64,000 nucleotides of DNA from Paraburkholderia phytofirmans PsJN (GCF_000020125.1 NC_010676.1:1488001-1552000); one strand, 5' to 3'; positions 1-8,739 are shown, counted from the first letter of the stretch. Made by a program: numbers and translations. The notes: generated by a model not told the origin, from the letters alone.

Positions 1-2
1 CT

Positions 3-470
3 TGCGAGCGCAAATGGAAGACGGAAAGCGGCAAGGCGAATTTCATCGTGCCCGAGACGCTCGACGAAGACGCCGACATGCCGTCGCGAGGCCCCGACGT
101 GCTGCGCCTGATGACGGCCCGCGGCGACAGCCAGTTCAACACCACCGTCTACGGTCTCGACGACCGCTTCCGCGGCGTGTACGGCAGCCGCAACGTGCTG
201 CTCATGCATCAGGACGACATGACGCAGCGCGGCTTCGCGGAGGGCGATGCGGTGTGCATCTCCACCGTCTCGAACGACGGCGTGACGCGCGAAGTCGACG
301 GCATGCATGTCCACGCGTTCGACATTCCGCCCGGCTGCATCATGGGCTACTACCCGGAATGCAATCGCCTGATTCCCCTCTCGCATCACGCGGAATCGAG
401 TCAGGTGCCGGCGTCGAAGTCGATTCCGGTGCGCTTGCGCAAGTCGGTGAGCGAGGATCTGGCAGTTTAA
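3..470 (+). CDS. FdhF/YdeP-type molybdopterin oxidoreductase, C-terminal part
   Basis: This is the last 155 residues of a gene that begins left of the window. The frame is open from base 3 and ends in TAA. The segment matches the C-terminal molybdopterin-dinucleotide-binding domain of formate-dehydrogenase-like alpha subunits (FdhF/YdeP family): it has the typical TARGDSQFNTTVYG stretch, then an RNVLLMHQDD block and an IPPGCIMGYYPECN block near the end. Family members are large soluble enzymes of about 750 residues with a bis-MGD cofactor; the catalytic residues and any Fe-S motif lie outside the window. The substrate is unknown; YdeP-type members are often linked to acid resistance rather than true formate oxidation. 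Confidence 0.85.
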   Translation, partial: CERKWKTESGKANFIVPETLDEDADMPSRGPDVLRLMTARGDSQFNTTVYGLDDRFRGVYGSRNVLLMHQDDMTQRGFAEGDAVCISTVSNDGVTREVDGMHVHAFDIPPGCIMGYYPECNRLIPLSHHAESSQVPASKSIPVRLRKSVSEDLAV

Positions 471-540
471 GAATGCACGAAGAGCGCACCGGCGTGAACC
501 GGGGCGCCCCTTGTGGCACGCCGAGCCACCTCTCGCTACC

Positions 541-602
541 CGCGTCTAGCCGACCGCGTCTAACCGACCGTGTCTAGCCGACCGCGTCTAGCCGACCGCG
601 TC
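541..602. repeat. 14-bp tandem repeat (4.4 copies) touching a porin stop codon
   Basis: Four head-to-tail copies of CGCGTCTAGCCGAC start at 541, 555, 569 and 583, and a partial fifth copy begins at 597. Copy 2 differs by one base (TAACC) and copy 3 by one base (CGTG). The partial copy runs into the reverse-strand stop codon of the porin gene at 601-603. The unit length is not a multiple of three. No such repeat is seen elsewhere in the window. Confidence 0.9.
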
Positions 603-1707
603 AGAACTGATGCAGCATCCCGACATACGCGCCGGTCTGCGATTCGCCCACCAGCGGACTCGTTTTGCTGGTCGCATCGCGCGGCGATGCTTCCAGCGAG
701 AAATTCGAGTTGCTGCCATTGCGCACATAGCCCACCGTGCCGTACAGGAAGGTGCGCTTCGACAGGTTGTAGGTGGTGCCGAGCACGTACATCATCGCGT
801 GGCCGGAGGGGTCGTGCGCGGCATCGCCCGAGCCGTCGCCGACCTTCACGTAGAAGCCGCCCGCCGTCATGGCCCAGCGCGGCAGGAAGTTATAGGTGGC
901 GCCGAGCCAGTAGTGATCGGCCGAGTCGGCGACGCCGACCGGGGAGTCAGGCGCCGAGTAATGCGTGTAGGCGCCCTGTATCTTCACCGAGTCGAAATGC
1001 ACGTTCACGCCGGCGAAATATTCGCGCGATGCCTGGAAGATGTTGCTGAAGCGGCCGTTGCTGTCGCGCAGTTCGTCGTAGATGCCGCGCACGTCGAAGA
1101 GCGGCGAGTGATAGGTCAGCATGATGCCGTCCGAGCGGCCGAACTCGCCGGCCGCACCGCTGTTGAAAGCGCCCGCCTGATTGCCGAACGCATATTGCGC
1201 CTGCACGTCGAATCCCCAAAACACCGGGCTGTGATACTCGACGTTGTTGCTGGTTTGCTGCCAGTTGCGCCCACGCACGAGCGAGGCCGACGAAAACGCC
1301 TGCTGCACGAACGGATCGAATTCCCATACGCCGTCGCTGTCGATAAACAGATTGCGGCCGGCCTGCAACGTGCCCCACTGCTCACTCTTCAAACCGGCGA
1401 ACGCGCGCCGCGACCAGAGCCGCCCGCCGCTCGTCGTACCGTTCATGACCTGCAAGCCGGTTTCGAGGTTGAAGATCGCATTGAGGCCGCCGCCCAGATC
1501 TTCGTTGCCTTTGAGGCCGAGCATGCTGGTGCCCCAGTCGCCGCCTTCCGCGCTCCAGCGGCTCGAACTGCCGCCCGCGCCATTATTGATGTGATTCAGG
1601 TATTCGAGGCCCGCGTCGAGACGGCCATATAAGCTCACGCTGGTTTGACCATAGGCCAGCGGACTTGCCACGGCGAGGGCCGCCATTAATTTTGTAGGTA
1701 GTCTCAT
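601..1707 (-). CDS. Outer membrane porin (Gram-negative trimeric porin family)
   Basis: 368-residue general porin. The start at 1707 is chosen because it opens directly into a Sec signal peptide (MRLPTKLMAALAVASPLAYG) followed by the canonical mature start QTSVSLYGRLDAGLEY; a longer frame to 1821 would add a non-signal-like leader. The protein has the family hallmarks: the GNEDLGGGLNAIFNLE block of strand 3, SRRAFAGL, and a final C-terminal phenylalanine (LHQF) needed for BamA recognition. It should form a 16-stranded beta barrel for passive uptake of small hydrophilic solutes. It stands alone, divergent from the CobS-like gene across a 300-bp gap. Its stop codon abuts a tandem repeat. Confidence 0.93.
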   Translation of the reverse strand: MRLPTKLMAALAVASPLAYGQTSVSLYGRLDAGLEYLNHINNGAGGSSSRWSAEGGDWGTSMLGLKGNEDLGGGLNAIFNLETGLQVMNGTTSGGRLWSRRAFAGLKSEQWGTLQAGRNLFIDSDGVWEFDPFVQQAFSSASLVRGRNWQQTSNNVEYHSPVFWGFDVQAQYAFGNQAGAFNSGAAGEFGRSDGIMLTYHSPLFDVRGIYDELRDSNGRFSNIFQASREYFAGVNVHFDSVKIQGAYTHYSAPDSPVGVADSADHYWLGATYNFLPRWAMTAGGFYVKVGDGSGDAAHDPSGHAMMYVLGTTYNLSKRTFLYGTVGYVRNGSNSNFSLEASPRDATSKTSPLVGESQTGAYVGMLHQF

Positions 1708-2007
1708 TGTTTTGCCGTCAATTTTTTTGCGTCGCGATGCGGGCCAAAGCAGACTCCGGTTGCTTTCAAACACGATCGGCCAGAAAGATGTTGGGGAAAC
1801 CGCAGCGCCAGGTCCGACCAACTATAGGCGACAGGCGCTTCATGGCCTATTCGATTGACGCAATAAATATTTGCCTGGCATGCGCTCGACAAAGCCCGCT
1901 TGCCAATGAAACGGGAACACCGAAAGGCACTCAAGATAAGATAGTCGGTCATTCGGCCTCAGCCAAATTGCAATGCATGATTCGTTATTGACTATTCAAC
2001 ATCTGCC
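1708..2007. promoter_or_regulatory. Divergent intergenic region, porin / CobS-like gene
   Basis: 300 bp between divergent genes, noticeably richer in A+T than the flanking genes, especially around 1850-1870 and 1930-2000. It should hold both promoters. I see no strong consensus promoter, hairpin or small gene; short frames here have no coding character. Confidence 0.5.
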
Positions 2008-3237
2008 ATGAACGCGCCCGAACTGACCGAAGACGAAAACCTTGGCCTTTACCAACGCGCAACGGAGAACGGCGCGGAATGGTGGCGCGTCAGCGTGGCC
2101 GACCGGCCGGAAAACTATCGGCTCGAACATGGCGTCGACAATGGCGGCGGCCTTGGCGCGGTCGATATCGATCTCGTGGTCGACGCGGAAAATCTGCGCG
2201 CCAAGCTGAAGAAATGGCGCCGCGAAGGCTTCGCGATGGATACGGCCAACGCCGCGAGCGATCAGTCCCCAGCCGGCCGCGTCGCCTTCATGCCGGAGTT
2301 GCAGCGCGCGGCGGCGCAGGCTTCGGCGGCGAAACATCGGCAGCCGGAAGGCACCGGCGAGACCGTGCGCATCGGTCATGTGGAGGTGCCGTGTGGCGTC
2401 GGCAATCCGCTCGTGCCGCGCATCAATCCGGCCTATCTCTTCTCCGAGCGCTTCAACGACATTGTCGAAGACATCGTCGAGAACCGGCGCGTGATGCTGA
2501 TCGGTCACACCGGCGCCGGCAAGACCAGCCTGATCGAACAGGTCGCGGCGCGTTCGCGCCACGGCGTGCTGCGCTCCAACATGAACGGGCAGACCACCGT
2601 CGGCGACTTCGTCGGCTTCTGGACCGTCAAGGGCGGCGAGACGCTGTGGGTCGACGGCGTGCTGCCCACGGCCATGCGCGAGGGGCTCTGGCTGATCGTC
2701 GACGAAATCGACTTTGCCGAACCGTCGATTCTCGCCGCCCTCACCGCCGTGCTCGAACCGCACGGCCGTCTCGTGCTGAAGGAAAAAGGCAACGAGATCG
2801 TCGCGCCGCATCCGGCTTTCCGCCTGTTCGCCACGGCGAATGCGGTCGGCGCGATGAGCCAGTTCCGGCATCTGTATCAGGGCGCCAATCTGATGAACGA
2901 GGCGTTTCTGGATCGCTGGCGCGTGTATCTGCTCGACTATCTGACGCCCGCCGAAGAAGCCGACGTGCTGATCGCCACCCTCGCCCCGCATATGACGCGC
3001 GCGCTCGCCACCACGCTCGCCGCGATTGCCGCCGACTGCCGCGCCGCGTTCGCGCGCGAGGATCTCTCGAGTGCATTCTCTACCCGGCGGCTGCTCGACT
3101 GGGCCGAACTGATGCTGCGCACGGGCGATCCCGAACGCGCCGCCGGACCGGCCATCTACGCGAAGGTGAGCCCGGAAGACGCCGCGTTGATTCGCGGCAT
3201 CGTCCGTCATCACATCGCGCCGGCCCCGCAAGCGTGA
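2008..3237 (+). CDS. CobS-like MoxR-class AAA+ ATPase
   Basis: 409-residue ATPase. Walker A is GHTGAGKT at 166-173, Walker B is LWLIVDEID at about 227-235, and a sensor-1-like ATAN sits at 275-278. The core closely follows CobS, the small ATPase subunit of aerobic cobaltochelatase: NPAYLF, NRRVM, IEQVAAR and PHPAFRLFATAN all have CobS counterparts. It has an N-terminal extension of about 115 residues compared with CobS as I remember it (about 330 residues). The downstream gene is a CobT-like VWA protein whose possible GTG start overlaps this stop codon, so the two are probably translated together and form an ATPase/VWA complex. Whether it inserts cobalt or remodels another protein cannot be read from the sequence. 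Confidence 0.88.
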   Translation: MNAPELTEDENLGLYQRATENGAEWWRVSVADRPENYRLEHGVDNGGGLGAVDIDLVVDAENLRAKLKKWRREGFAMDTANAASDQSPAGRVAFMPELQRAAAQASAAKHRQPEGTGETVRIGHVEVPCGVGNPLVPRINPAYLFSERFNDIVEDIVENRRVMLIGHTGAGKTSLIEQVAARSRHGVLRSNMNGQTTVGDFVGFWTVKGGETLWVDGVLPTAMREGLWLIVDEIDFAEPSILAALTAVLEPHGRLVLKEKGNEIVAPHPAFRLFATANAVGAMSQFRHLYQGANLMNEAFLDRWRVYLLDYLTPAEEADVLIATLAPHMTRALATTLAAIAADCRAAFAREDLSSAFSTRRLLDWAELMLRTGDPERAAGPAIYAKVSPEDAALIRGIVRHHIAPAPQA

Positions 3238-3242
3238 GCGCG

Positions 3243-4991
3243 ATGCATGCAACCCGCGACACCCGCGGCTTCGCATTCGAATCCACGCTCGGCAAGGTCG
3301 CCCGTGTACTAACCGGGCAATACGGCGTGACGGTCGTGTTCAGTCCGGACGGTCCGCGCGTGGAGCCGGGCCGTATTGTGATTCCCGACTACGAGTTGAA
3401 TGGCGAGGTCGAGCGCGACGTTCTGATCGGCTATCTGGATCTGCTGGTCGCGCGCGCCAAGCATGCGTCGCTCGCGCAACTCGACGCGCTGCCGGCGGGC
3501 GTCGCCGCGAAACTCGCGCAGGTGATCGACGACCGCCGCGTGTGTGCGCAGTTGCTCGACGAATATCCGGGCGCGCGCTGGTTCATTGGCAAGCTGCGCC
3601 AGCATGCGGCCGAGCGCGTGCAGCAGTGCTGGCCGAAGCTGCACTGGCGCGACCGGCTGGTCTGGCTGGTCGAGCGCGCGTTGTGGGACGAACCGCCCAC
3701 CCGGCTCGAAGCGAGCCATTCGTTGCTCGCCGCATTGCACGCCGCGCAGGATCTGCTGCACGAGGCGCGCGCGAGCCGCTCCACCACGCAGAGCATTGCG
3801 GCGGCGCAGGCGCTGGTGGCGCGCGTGCGCGCGCTGTCGGCGGGTGAGGTGAACAGCATGATGTTCACCGCGGACCCGGTCGAGGACATCGATACGGAAA
3901 CGGCGGCTTCATCGTCCGCGCCAATCGACGATGAAGACACGGTGCTGCCCGATCAGGACAGCGCAAACTCCCCGCCGTCCGATCGAAGCGGTGGCGCGCA
4001 GGCGGACGACGCGGTCGGCATGGGTCAATCGCCGGCGGACGCGCAGCAGCCGTCCACGCGTTCCTCAGAAAGTAAAGCCGGCAGCGCGAATACGCATGCG
4101 TTCAAAGCCACACTGTCGATCCCGCTCGCCACTGAATTCGACGACATCCGCGATCTCACGGGCCAGGGCGACAGCGCCGCATGGCGCGAGCTGCGCGCGC
4201 AGGCTCGCGCGGACACGGCGCCGCTCAAGGAAAAGCTCGAACGCGCGCTGAGCGCCGACGAACGCACACGCTGGCGCCGCGAGCAGGAGCGCGGCGAGAT
4301 CGATCGCACCGCGCTGGCGAAGCTCGCAACCTCGCCCGGTTACCGCACGCCGTTTCGCACGCAGCGGGCCGCTAAAGGACGCGATGTCGCCGTGACGCTG
4401 CTGATCGACCGCAGCGGCTCGATGGCGGGCCGCAAGATCGAACTCGCGCGCCAGTGCGCGGCCGCCTTGTGCGATGCGCTCACGCAGTTGTCGTTCGATT
4501 GCGAAGTGCTCGGTTATTGCTCGGTCGAATCCGCGCCCATGAAGCAGCTCTACGAGCGGCAACTCGCCGGCGGCGCGGATCTGCGGCGCTACAACCGCTT
4601 CGTCGAACGGCTCGACCTGAAGGTTTATAAGCGCTTTGGCGCGACGGACCTGAGCGGGATCGCCGCGATCGACTGCGGTCATGAGAATCCGGACGGCGAG
4701 GCGCTTGCCTGGGCCGCGACGCGCCTCGCCGACCATCAGGCCGAACGGCGCATTCTAATGATGTTCTCCGACGGTTATCCCTCCACCGGCGACGGCGACC
4801 CGCAGGTATTGCGCAGCGATCTGCGCGAGCGCGTCGCGGCCATCGGCAAGCGCGGCATCGAGCTGGTGGGAATCGGCGTGCTGACCGACGCGGTTGAAGA
4901 CTTCTATCCGCACAACGTGGTGGTCAGCCGCCTTGCCGAATTGCCATCCACCGTGTTCTCCGTGTTGAGCGCGATGCTGCTCACGCGTTGA
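3243..4991 (+). CDS. CobT-like VWA-domain protein, partner of the CobS-like ATPase
   Basis: 582 residues from ATG 3243; an in-frame GTG at 3234 overlaps the previous stop and is an alternative start. Residues 1-205 are a mixed helical domain, 210-280 an acidic, low-complexity linker, and 380-575 a von Willebrand A domain with a MIDAS motif DRSGS at 389-393. The VWA part has the CobT features DGEALAWA and ERRILMMFSDG. CobT is the large MIDAS subunit that works with CobS in the CobNST cobaltochelatase. No cobN lies in this window and the cobalamin genes are about 57 kb away, so a non-cobalamin client is possible. I call it a CobT homolog with unknown client. Confidence 0.87.
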   Translation: MHATRDTRGFAFESTLGKVARVLTGQYGVTVVFSPDGPRVEPGRIVIPDYELNGEVERDVLIGYLDLLVARAKHASLAQLDALPAGVAAKLAQVIDDRRVCAQLLDEYPGARWFIGKLRQHAAERVQQCWPKLHWRDRLVWLVERALWDEPPTRLEASHSLLAALHAAQDLLHEARASRSTTQSIAAAQALVARVRALSAGEVNSMMFTADPVEDIDTETAASSSAPIDDEDTVLPDQDSANSPPSDRSGGAQADDAVGMGQSPADAQQPSTRSSESKAGSANTHAFKATLSIPLATEFDDIRDLTGQGDSAAWRELRAQARADTAPLKEKLERALSADERTRWRREQERGEIDRTALAKLATSPGYRTPFRTQRAAKGRDVAVTLLIDRSGSMAGRKIELARQCAAALCDALTQLSFDCEVLGYCSVESAPMKQLYERQLAGGADLRRYNRFVERLDLKVYKRFGATDLSGIAAIDCGHENPDGEALAWAATRLADHQAERRILMMFSDGYPSTGDGDPQVLRSDLRERVAAIGKRGIELVGIGVLTDAVEDFYPHNVVVSRLAELPSTVFSVLSAMLLTR

Positions 4992-5018
4992 CCCCGGCGC
5001 TCACCCGGTTCACGCAAG

Positions 5019-5852
5019 TCACGCCGCGTGCGGCTTGAACGGATACTGTTCGATTTCACCCCCGCGTGCCACCACCGCCGTGCTTTCGGGAATCTCCTGC
5101 CACCAGCCGGGCAGGTCCGCGAGCGGCTCGGACAGCACCAGAAACGCATTCTCGCCGGCCGCCGCGATACGCGGATCGTCTGGATACAACGCGTGCAACT
5201 GCTGGAACGAACTGCTGTGAAAAAGCGAGCGCGACTGCCCTTCGCTCGAATAGCGCACCGCGACGATCTGCTCGCCGTCGGTGGCGCACACGGTCATGTT
5301 CAGCGGTTCATCCACGCCGTGCTTGTGAGCGGTCTCTTCGACGAACGCCACCATCCGCTCGAGCGCGGTGACCGGCGCCAGTTCGAGGCCGAAGCTCAGC
5401 GCGAGGAAAAACATCACCTCGGAGTCGGTCGAGCCTTCGATGGACGGAAACAGATCCGAGTCGATCGCCAGCATCAGATCGCGGCGCACGGACGGATAGT
5501 TGCGGATCAGCCCGTTATGCGCGAAGAGCCAGCGGCCATAACGAAACGGATGACAGTTGGTTTCCTGCGAAGGCGTATCCGTCGCCGCGCGAATGTGCGC
5601 GACGAACAGCGGCGCGCGAATCGCCCGCGCGGCCTCGCGCAGATTGCGGTCGCTCCACGCGGGATGGATGCAACGGTAGCGAAACGGAATATCGGTCGGA
5701 TGGCCATACCAGCCGATGCCGAAGCCATCGCCGTTGGTCGTGGTCTGGCCTAGCCGCGAATGCAGGCTCTGGTCGATCAAAGAATGCTTTGCATTGAACA
5801 ACACCGTTTCAAGTTGAATCGGGTTGCCCGTATAAGCGAGCCAGCGGCACAT
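5019..5852 (-). CDS. Class II glutamine amidotransferase (YafJ/EgtC-like)
   Basis: 277 residues. The protein starts MCRWLAYTG, so Cys2 becomes the N-terminal nucleophile after Met removal, as in all class II (Ntn) glutaminases. NGDGFGIGWYG near 40-50 and FAHNGLIRN near 110 form the glutamine pocket and oxyanion site. It is a stand-alone glutaminase domain with no synthetase domain attached, like E. coli YafJ or EgtC. EgtC would act in ergothioneine synthesis, but no other egt gene is nearby, so the acceptor is unknown. It converges on the CobT-like gene with only 27 bp between stop codons. Confidence 0.85.
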   Translation of the reverse strand: MCRWLAYTGNPIQLETVLFNAKHSLIDQSLHSRLGQTTTNGDGFGIGWYGHPTDIPFRYRCIHPAWSDRNLREAARAIRAPLFVAHIRAATDTPSQETNCHPFRYGRWLFAHNGLIRNYPSVRRDLMLAIDSDLFPSIEGSTDSEVMFFLALSFGLELAPVTALERMVAFVEETAHKHGVDEPLNMTVCATDGEQIVAVRYSSEGQSRSLFHSSSFQQLHALYPDDPRIAAAGENAFLVLSEPLADLPGWWQEIPESTAVVARGGEIEQYPFKPHAA

Positions 5853-5939
5853 AAGCTTCTCTCCTGTTCGGTTCCACGCAAGACAATGGCTGTCCGGTAC
5901 GCATGAACTCTCCGGCGCGGCGTGCCGCCGGGTACGCGT

Positions 5940-6617
5940 CTACTTGACTACCGGCTGCATCGTCGCGATCGGAATGAGGAATTCGGAGAAACCGGTCAAC
6001 ATGATCTGCACGCCGATGCACAGCAGCAAAAAGGAAGATACACGCATGGCGACCTTGGTGCCTTCCACGCCGAGGTATTTGGCGAACACCACCGCGCGGC
6101 TATACACCAGATAGACGGTGACCGCCACCGTCACCGAGATCACCACCGAAGCGATGCTCGAAATCACGAACTCGGAGAGCTTATGCGTGCGGTTCGCGGT
6201 CAGCGCGACAGCCGTGGCGATCGAGCCCGGCCCGGTGGTCAGCGGAATGGTGAACGGGAAAAATGCCTTCGACATCGCATTATCCGCGTCCACCCGCTTG
6301 ACCGCGGGTTTTTCGGCCGGCTGCGTGTCGGGCGCATTGAGCATCTGCCAGCCGCCCACCGCGACGGCCAGCCCGCCGCCGATGCGCAGCGCCTGCATGG
6401 AGATGCCGAAGAAATGCAGGATCGGCGTGCCGATGAAGAACGCCACCAGCAGCACGCACATCACATTGATGGCGATCTTGCGGGCGAGCGCGGTGCGCTC
6501 CTCCGTGGTCAACGAAGCAGTCCGGTCCAGGAAGACGAAAGCAATGCCGATCGGGTTGATGATGCTGATCAACCCCGTAAAGCCAAACAGAATGTCCGAG
6601 ATCAGACTTTCGACCAT
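5940..6617 (-). CDS. MarC-family integral membrane protein
   Basis: 225 residues from ATG 6617, the first Met that begins a transmembrane helix (ESLISDILFGFTGLISIINP); the longer frame to 6662 adds a basic, Arg/Ala-rich leader. Six hydrophobic segments are visible, with the MarC-type INPIGIAFVFL stretch in helix 1 and FFPFTIPLTTGPGSIA in the middle. MarC proteins are inner membrane proteins of unknown function; the original link to multiple antibiotic resistance has not held up. It is probably monocistronic and divergent from the DUF3311/mctP pair. Confidence 0.9.
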   Translation of the reverse strand: MVESLISDILFGFTGLISIINPIGIAFVFLDRTASLTTEERTALARKIAINVMCVLLVAFFIGTPILHFFGISMQALRIGGGLAVAVGGWQMLNAPDTQPAEKPAVKRVDADNAMSKAFFPFTIPLTTGPGSIATAVALTANRTHKLSEFVISSIASVVISVTVAVTVYLVYSRAVVFAKYLGVEGTKVAMRVSSFLLLCIGVQIMLTGFSEFLIPIATMQPVVK

Positions 6618-6990
6618 ATGCGTTCCGTGTCGAGCGGCGGCTCGGGCGGCTCCACTGCACACCCGGCACGCCGCGCCATGTTGATGAACCCGGACTCTCT
6701 CCGGCGCTGCGGATGTTGTCCAGAAGTTGCTCGCGTTGCGTGGCGAGATGATATCGCGCCGCGCCAGTCAAAGCCGTAAAAAAGCCAGCCGCCGGCAGGC
6801 GTGCGGCACCCCGCCACGCCATCCCCGCCGCCTTGCAGCGCAGCAACCGGCCGCATAAAGATGCGTCCGCAACTTTCAGAAAGCCTACACTTTTTTGACC
6901 CACTTTACGGGACCAAAGCATCCGGCATACAGTCCCCAGCGAAGCTGCACTTTCAACGAGACGTACTTACCAGTTCGAGGAGTTGCCCCC
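6618..6990. promoter_or_regulatory. Divergent intergenic region, marC-like / DUF3311-mctP
   Basis: 373 bp separate two divergent genes. The part next to the MarC gene is GC-rich and codes for nothing recognisable. The right half (about 6870-6990) is AT-richer and leads into the GAGGAG ribosome-binding site at about 6977-6982. No convincing sigma-70 or sigma-54 promoter or riboswitch was identified by eye. Confidence 0.4.
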
Positions 6991-7206
6991 ATGTTGCTTC
7001 GTGTACTTGCCGCGCTGCCGTTCATCGGCATTTTGCTCGGTGTCCCGTTTGTGAATCGTGTCGAGCCGCTGATGCTCGGCATGCCGTTCGTGCTGGCCTG
7101 GATCGTCATGTGGGTGGTGCTCAGTTCGATCATCATGGCGATCGTCTACCGTCTGGATTCGTCCAACCGTCAACTCGCCGCCGATGGCGAGGAGGTCAGC
7201 TCATGA
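6991..7206 (+). CDS. DUF3311 small membrane protein, partner of MctP-type symporter
   Basis: 71 residues with two transmembrane helices (LRVLAALPFIGILLGVPFV and FVLAWIVMWVVLSSIIMAIV) and a polar C-terminus ending near RLDSSNRQL. ATG 6991 is supported by GAGGAG about 8 bases upstream. DUF3311 proteins are encoded just before solute:sodium symporters of the MctP type and are thought to be an accessory subunit. Here the stop overlaps the next start (ATGA at 7203-7206), so the two are translationally coupled. Confidence 0.88.
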   Translation: MLLRVLAALPFIGILLGVPFVNRVEPLMLGMPFVLAWIVMWVVLSSIIMAIVYRLDSSNRQLAADGEEVSS

Positions 7207-8675
7207 GCGCACTCGTCATCATTGCGGCAATCACGCTGTTTGCGCTTTACCTTGGCGTGCGCGCCAAGCGCGGCCACGACATGAGTCTGGAGCAATGGAC
7301 CGTGGGCGGCCGCAGCTTCGGCACCGCCTTCGTGTTCCTGCTGATGGCTGGTGAAATCTATACGACCTTCACCTTCCTCGGCGGTAGCGGCTTTGCTTAT
7401 GGCAAGGGCGCGCCCGTCTATTACATTCTGGCGTACGGCACGCTCGCGTATATCCTCTCGTACTGGATGCTGCCGCCGATCTGGCGTTACGCGAAAAATC
7501 ACCGGCTCGTCTCGCAGCCGCACTTCTTCACGCGCAAATACGACAGCCCGGCGCTCGGCACGCTCGTCGCGCTAGTGGGCGTGGCCGCGTTGATTCCCTA
7601 CCTCGTGCTGCAACTGAAGGGGCTCGGCATCATCGTCGCAACGGCCTCGTACGGCGCGATTTCGTCGACGGCGGCCGTGTGGATCGGCGCCTGTGTGGTG
7701 ACGGCCTATGTGATCGTCTCCGGCGTGCGCGGCTCGGCGTGGAATTCGGTGGTGAAGGACATGCTGATTCTCGCGATCGTGCTGTTCCTCGGCATCTATC
7801 TGCCGCTGCACTACTACGGCGGCTTCGGCGACATGTTCCGCGCGATCGATGCCGCGCGCCCTGGCTTCCTGACCTTCCCGGCCAAGGGTTCGAGCGTGAC
7901 GTGGTTCCAGTCGACGGTGCTGCTGACCGCGCTGGGCTTCTTCATGTGGCCGCATACCTTCGGTTCGATTTTCACGGCTAAGGACGAACGCATTTTCCGC
8001 CGCAACGCGATGGTGCTGCCGCTCTATCAGCTGATTCTGCTGTTCGTGTTCTTCGTCGGCTTCGCGGCGACGCTGAAGGTGCCGGGTCTGAAGGGCGGCG
8101 ACATCGACCTCTCGCTGTTCCGTCTGTCGCTGCAGACCTTCGACCCGTGGTTCGTCGGCGTGATCGGCGCGGCCGGGATTCTGACCGCGCTCGTGCCGGG
8201 CTCGATGATCCTCACGTCCGCATCAACGCTGCTCGCCAACGACGTGTATCGCGGCATGGTGAACCGAAACGCGTCGGACGCCACGGTGGCGAAGCTCGCG
8301 CGCTTCCTCGTGCCGGTAGTGGCGCTGGTCGCGGTCGGCTTCACGCTGCAAGGCGGCGAAACCATCGTCGCGTTGCTGCTGATGGGCTACAGCTTCGTGA
8401 CCCAGCTCTTTCCGGCGGTGATCTGCAGCCTGCGTCCGCATAACCGCGCGACGAAGCAAGGCGCGTTTTGCGGGATTCTGGCCGGCGTCGCGGTGGTGGC
8501 CGTCACGACCACGATGCACCTGAGCATCGGTCAGTTGATGCCGTTCCTGCCCGATGCGCTGAAGGACATCAATATCGGCTTCCTCGCGTTGGCGGTGAAT
8601 ATCATCGTGTTCGCGCTAGTGAGCGCGATGACGCAGCCGCGGCCGGTCGAGCAGACGCACGCACCGGTGCATTGA
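7203..8675 (+). CDS. mctP: Sodium:solute symporter, MctP-type monocarboxylate permease
   Basis: 490 residues, about 13 transmembrane helices, solute:sodium symporter family. The opening MSALVIIAAITLFALYLGVRAKRG, the EQWTVGGRSFG block and FTFLGGSGFAYGKGAP match MctP, the Rhizobium monocarboxylate (lactate, pyruvate, alanine) transporter. The family and DUF3311 pairing are clear; the actual substrate is inferred. Its ATG overlaps the DUF3311 stop by four bases. A strong hairpin terminator lies 30 bp after the stop, so the operon consists of these two genes. Confidence 0.9.
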   Translation: MSALVIIAAITLFALYLGVRAKRGHDMSLEQWTVGGRSFGTAFVFLLMAGEIYTTFTFLGGSGFAYGKGAPVYYILAYGTLAYILSYWMLPPIWRYAKNHRLVSQPHFFTRKYDSPALGTLVALVGVAALIPYLVLQLKGLGIIVATASYGAISSTAAVWIGACVVTAYVIVSGVRGSAWNSVVKDMLILAIVLFLGIYLPLHYYGGFGDMFRAIDAARPGFLTFPAKGSSVTWFQSTVLLTALGFFMWPHTFGSIFTAKDERIFRRNAMVLPLYQLILLFVFFVGFAATLKVPGLKGGDIDLSLFRLSLQTFDPWFVGVIGAAGILTALVPGSMILTSASTLLANDVYRGMVNRNASDATVAKLARFLVPVVALVAVGFTLQGGETIVALLLMGYSFVTQLFPAVICSLRPHNRATKQGAFCGILAGVAVVAVTTTMHLSIGQLMPFLPDALKDINIGFLALAVNIIVFALVSAMTQPRPVEQTHAPVH

Positions 8676-8704
8676 TTCGGGCTTGCCTGTTTGCGTAGTG
8701 ACGA

Positions 8705-8739
8705 AGGGCTGTCGTTTCGGCGACAGCCCTTTATTTTTT
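8705..8739 (+). terminator. Rho-independent terminator of the DUF3311-mctP operon
   Basis: Perfect 10-bp stem AGGGCTGTCG (8705-8714) and CGACAGCCCT (8721-8730), 6-base loop, followed by TTATTTTTTC. It lies 30 bp after the symporter stop. Confidence 0.9.

Noticed and set aside
2079..3242. Long frame upstream of the CobT-like gene in the CobS-like gene
   Set aside because: It is an Arg-rich shadow of the CobS-like gene; the CobT-like protein begins at 3243 after a start with normal composition.
1996..3276. 426-codon reverse frame opposite the CobS-like gene
   Set aside because: Antisense of a gene with clear ATPase motifs; no ribosome-binding site and no recognisable domain.
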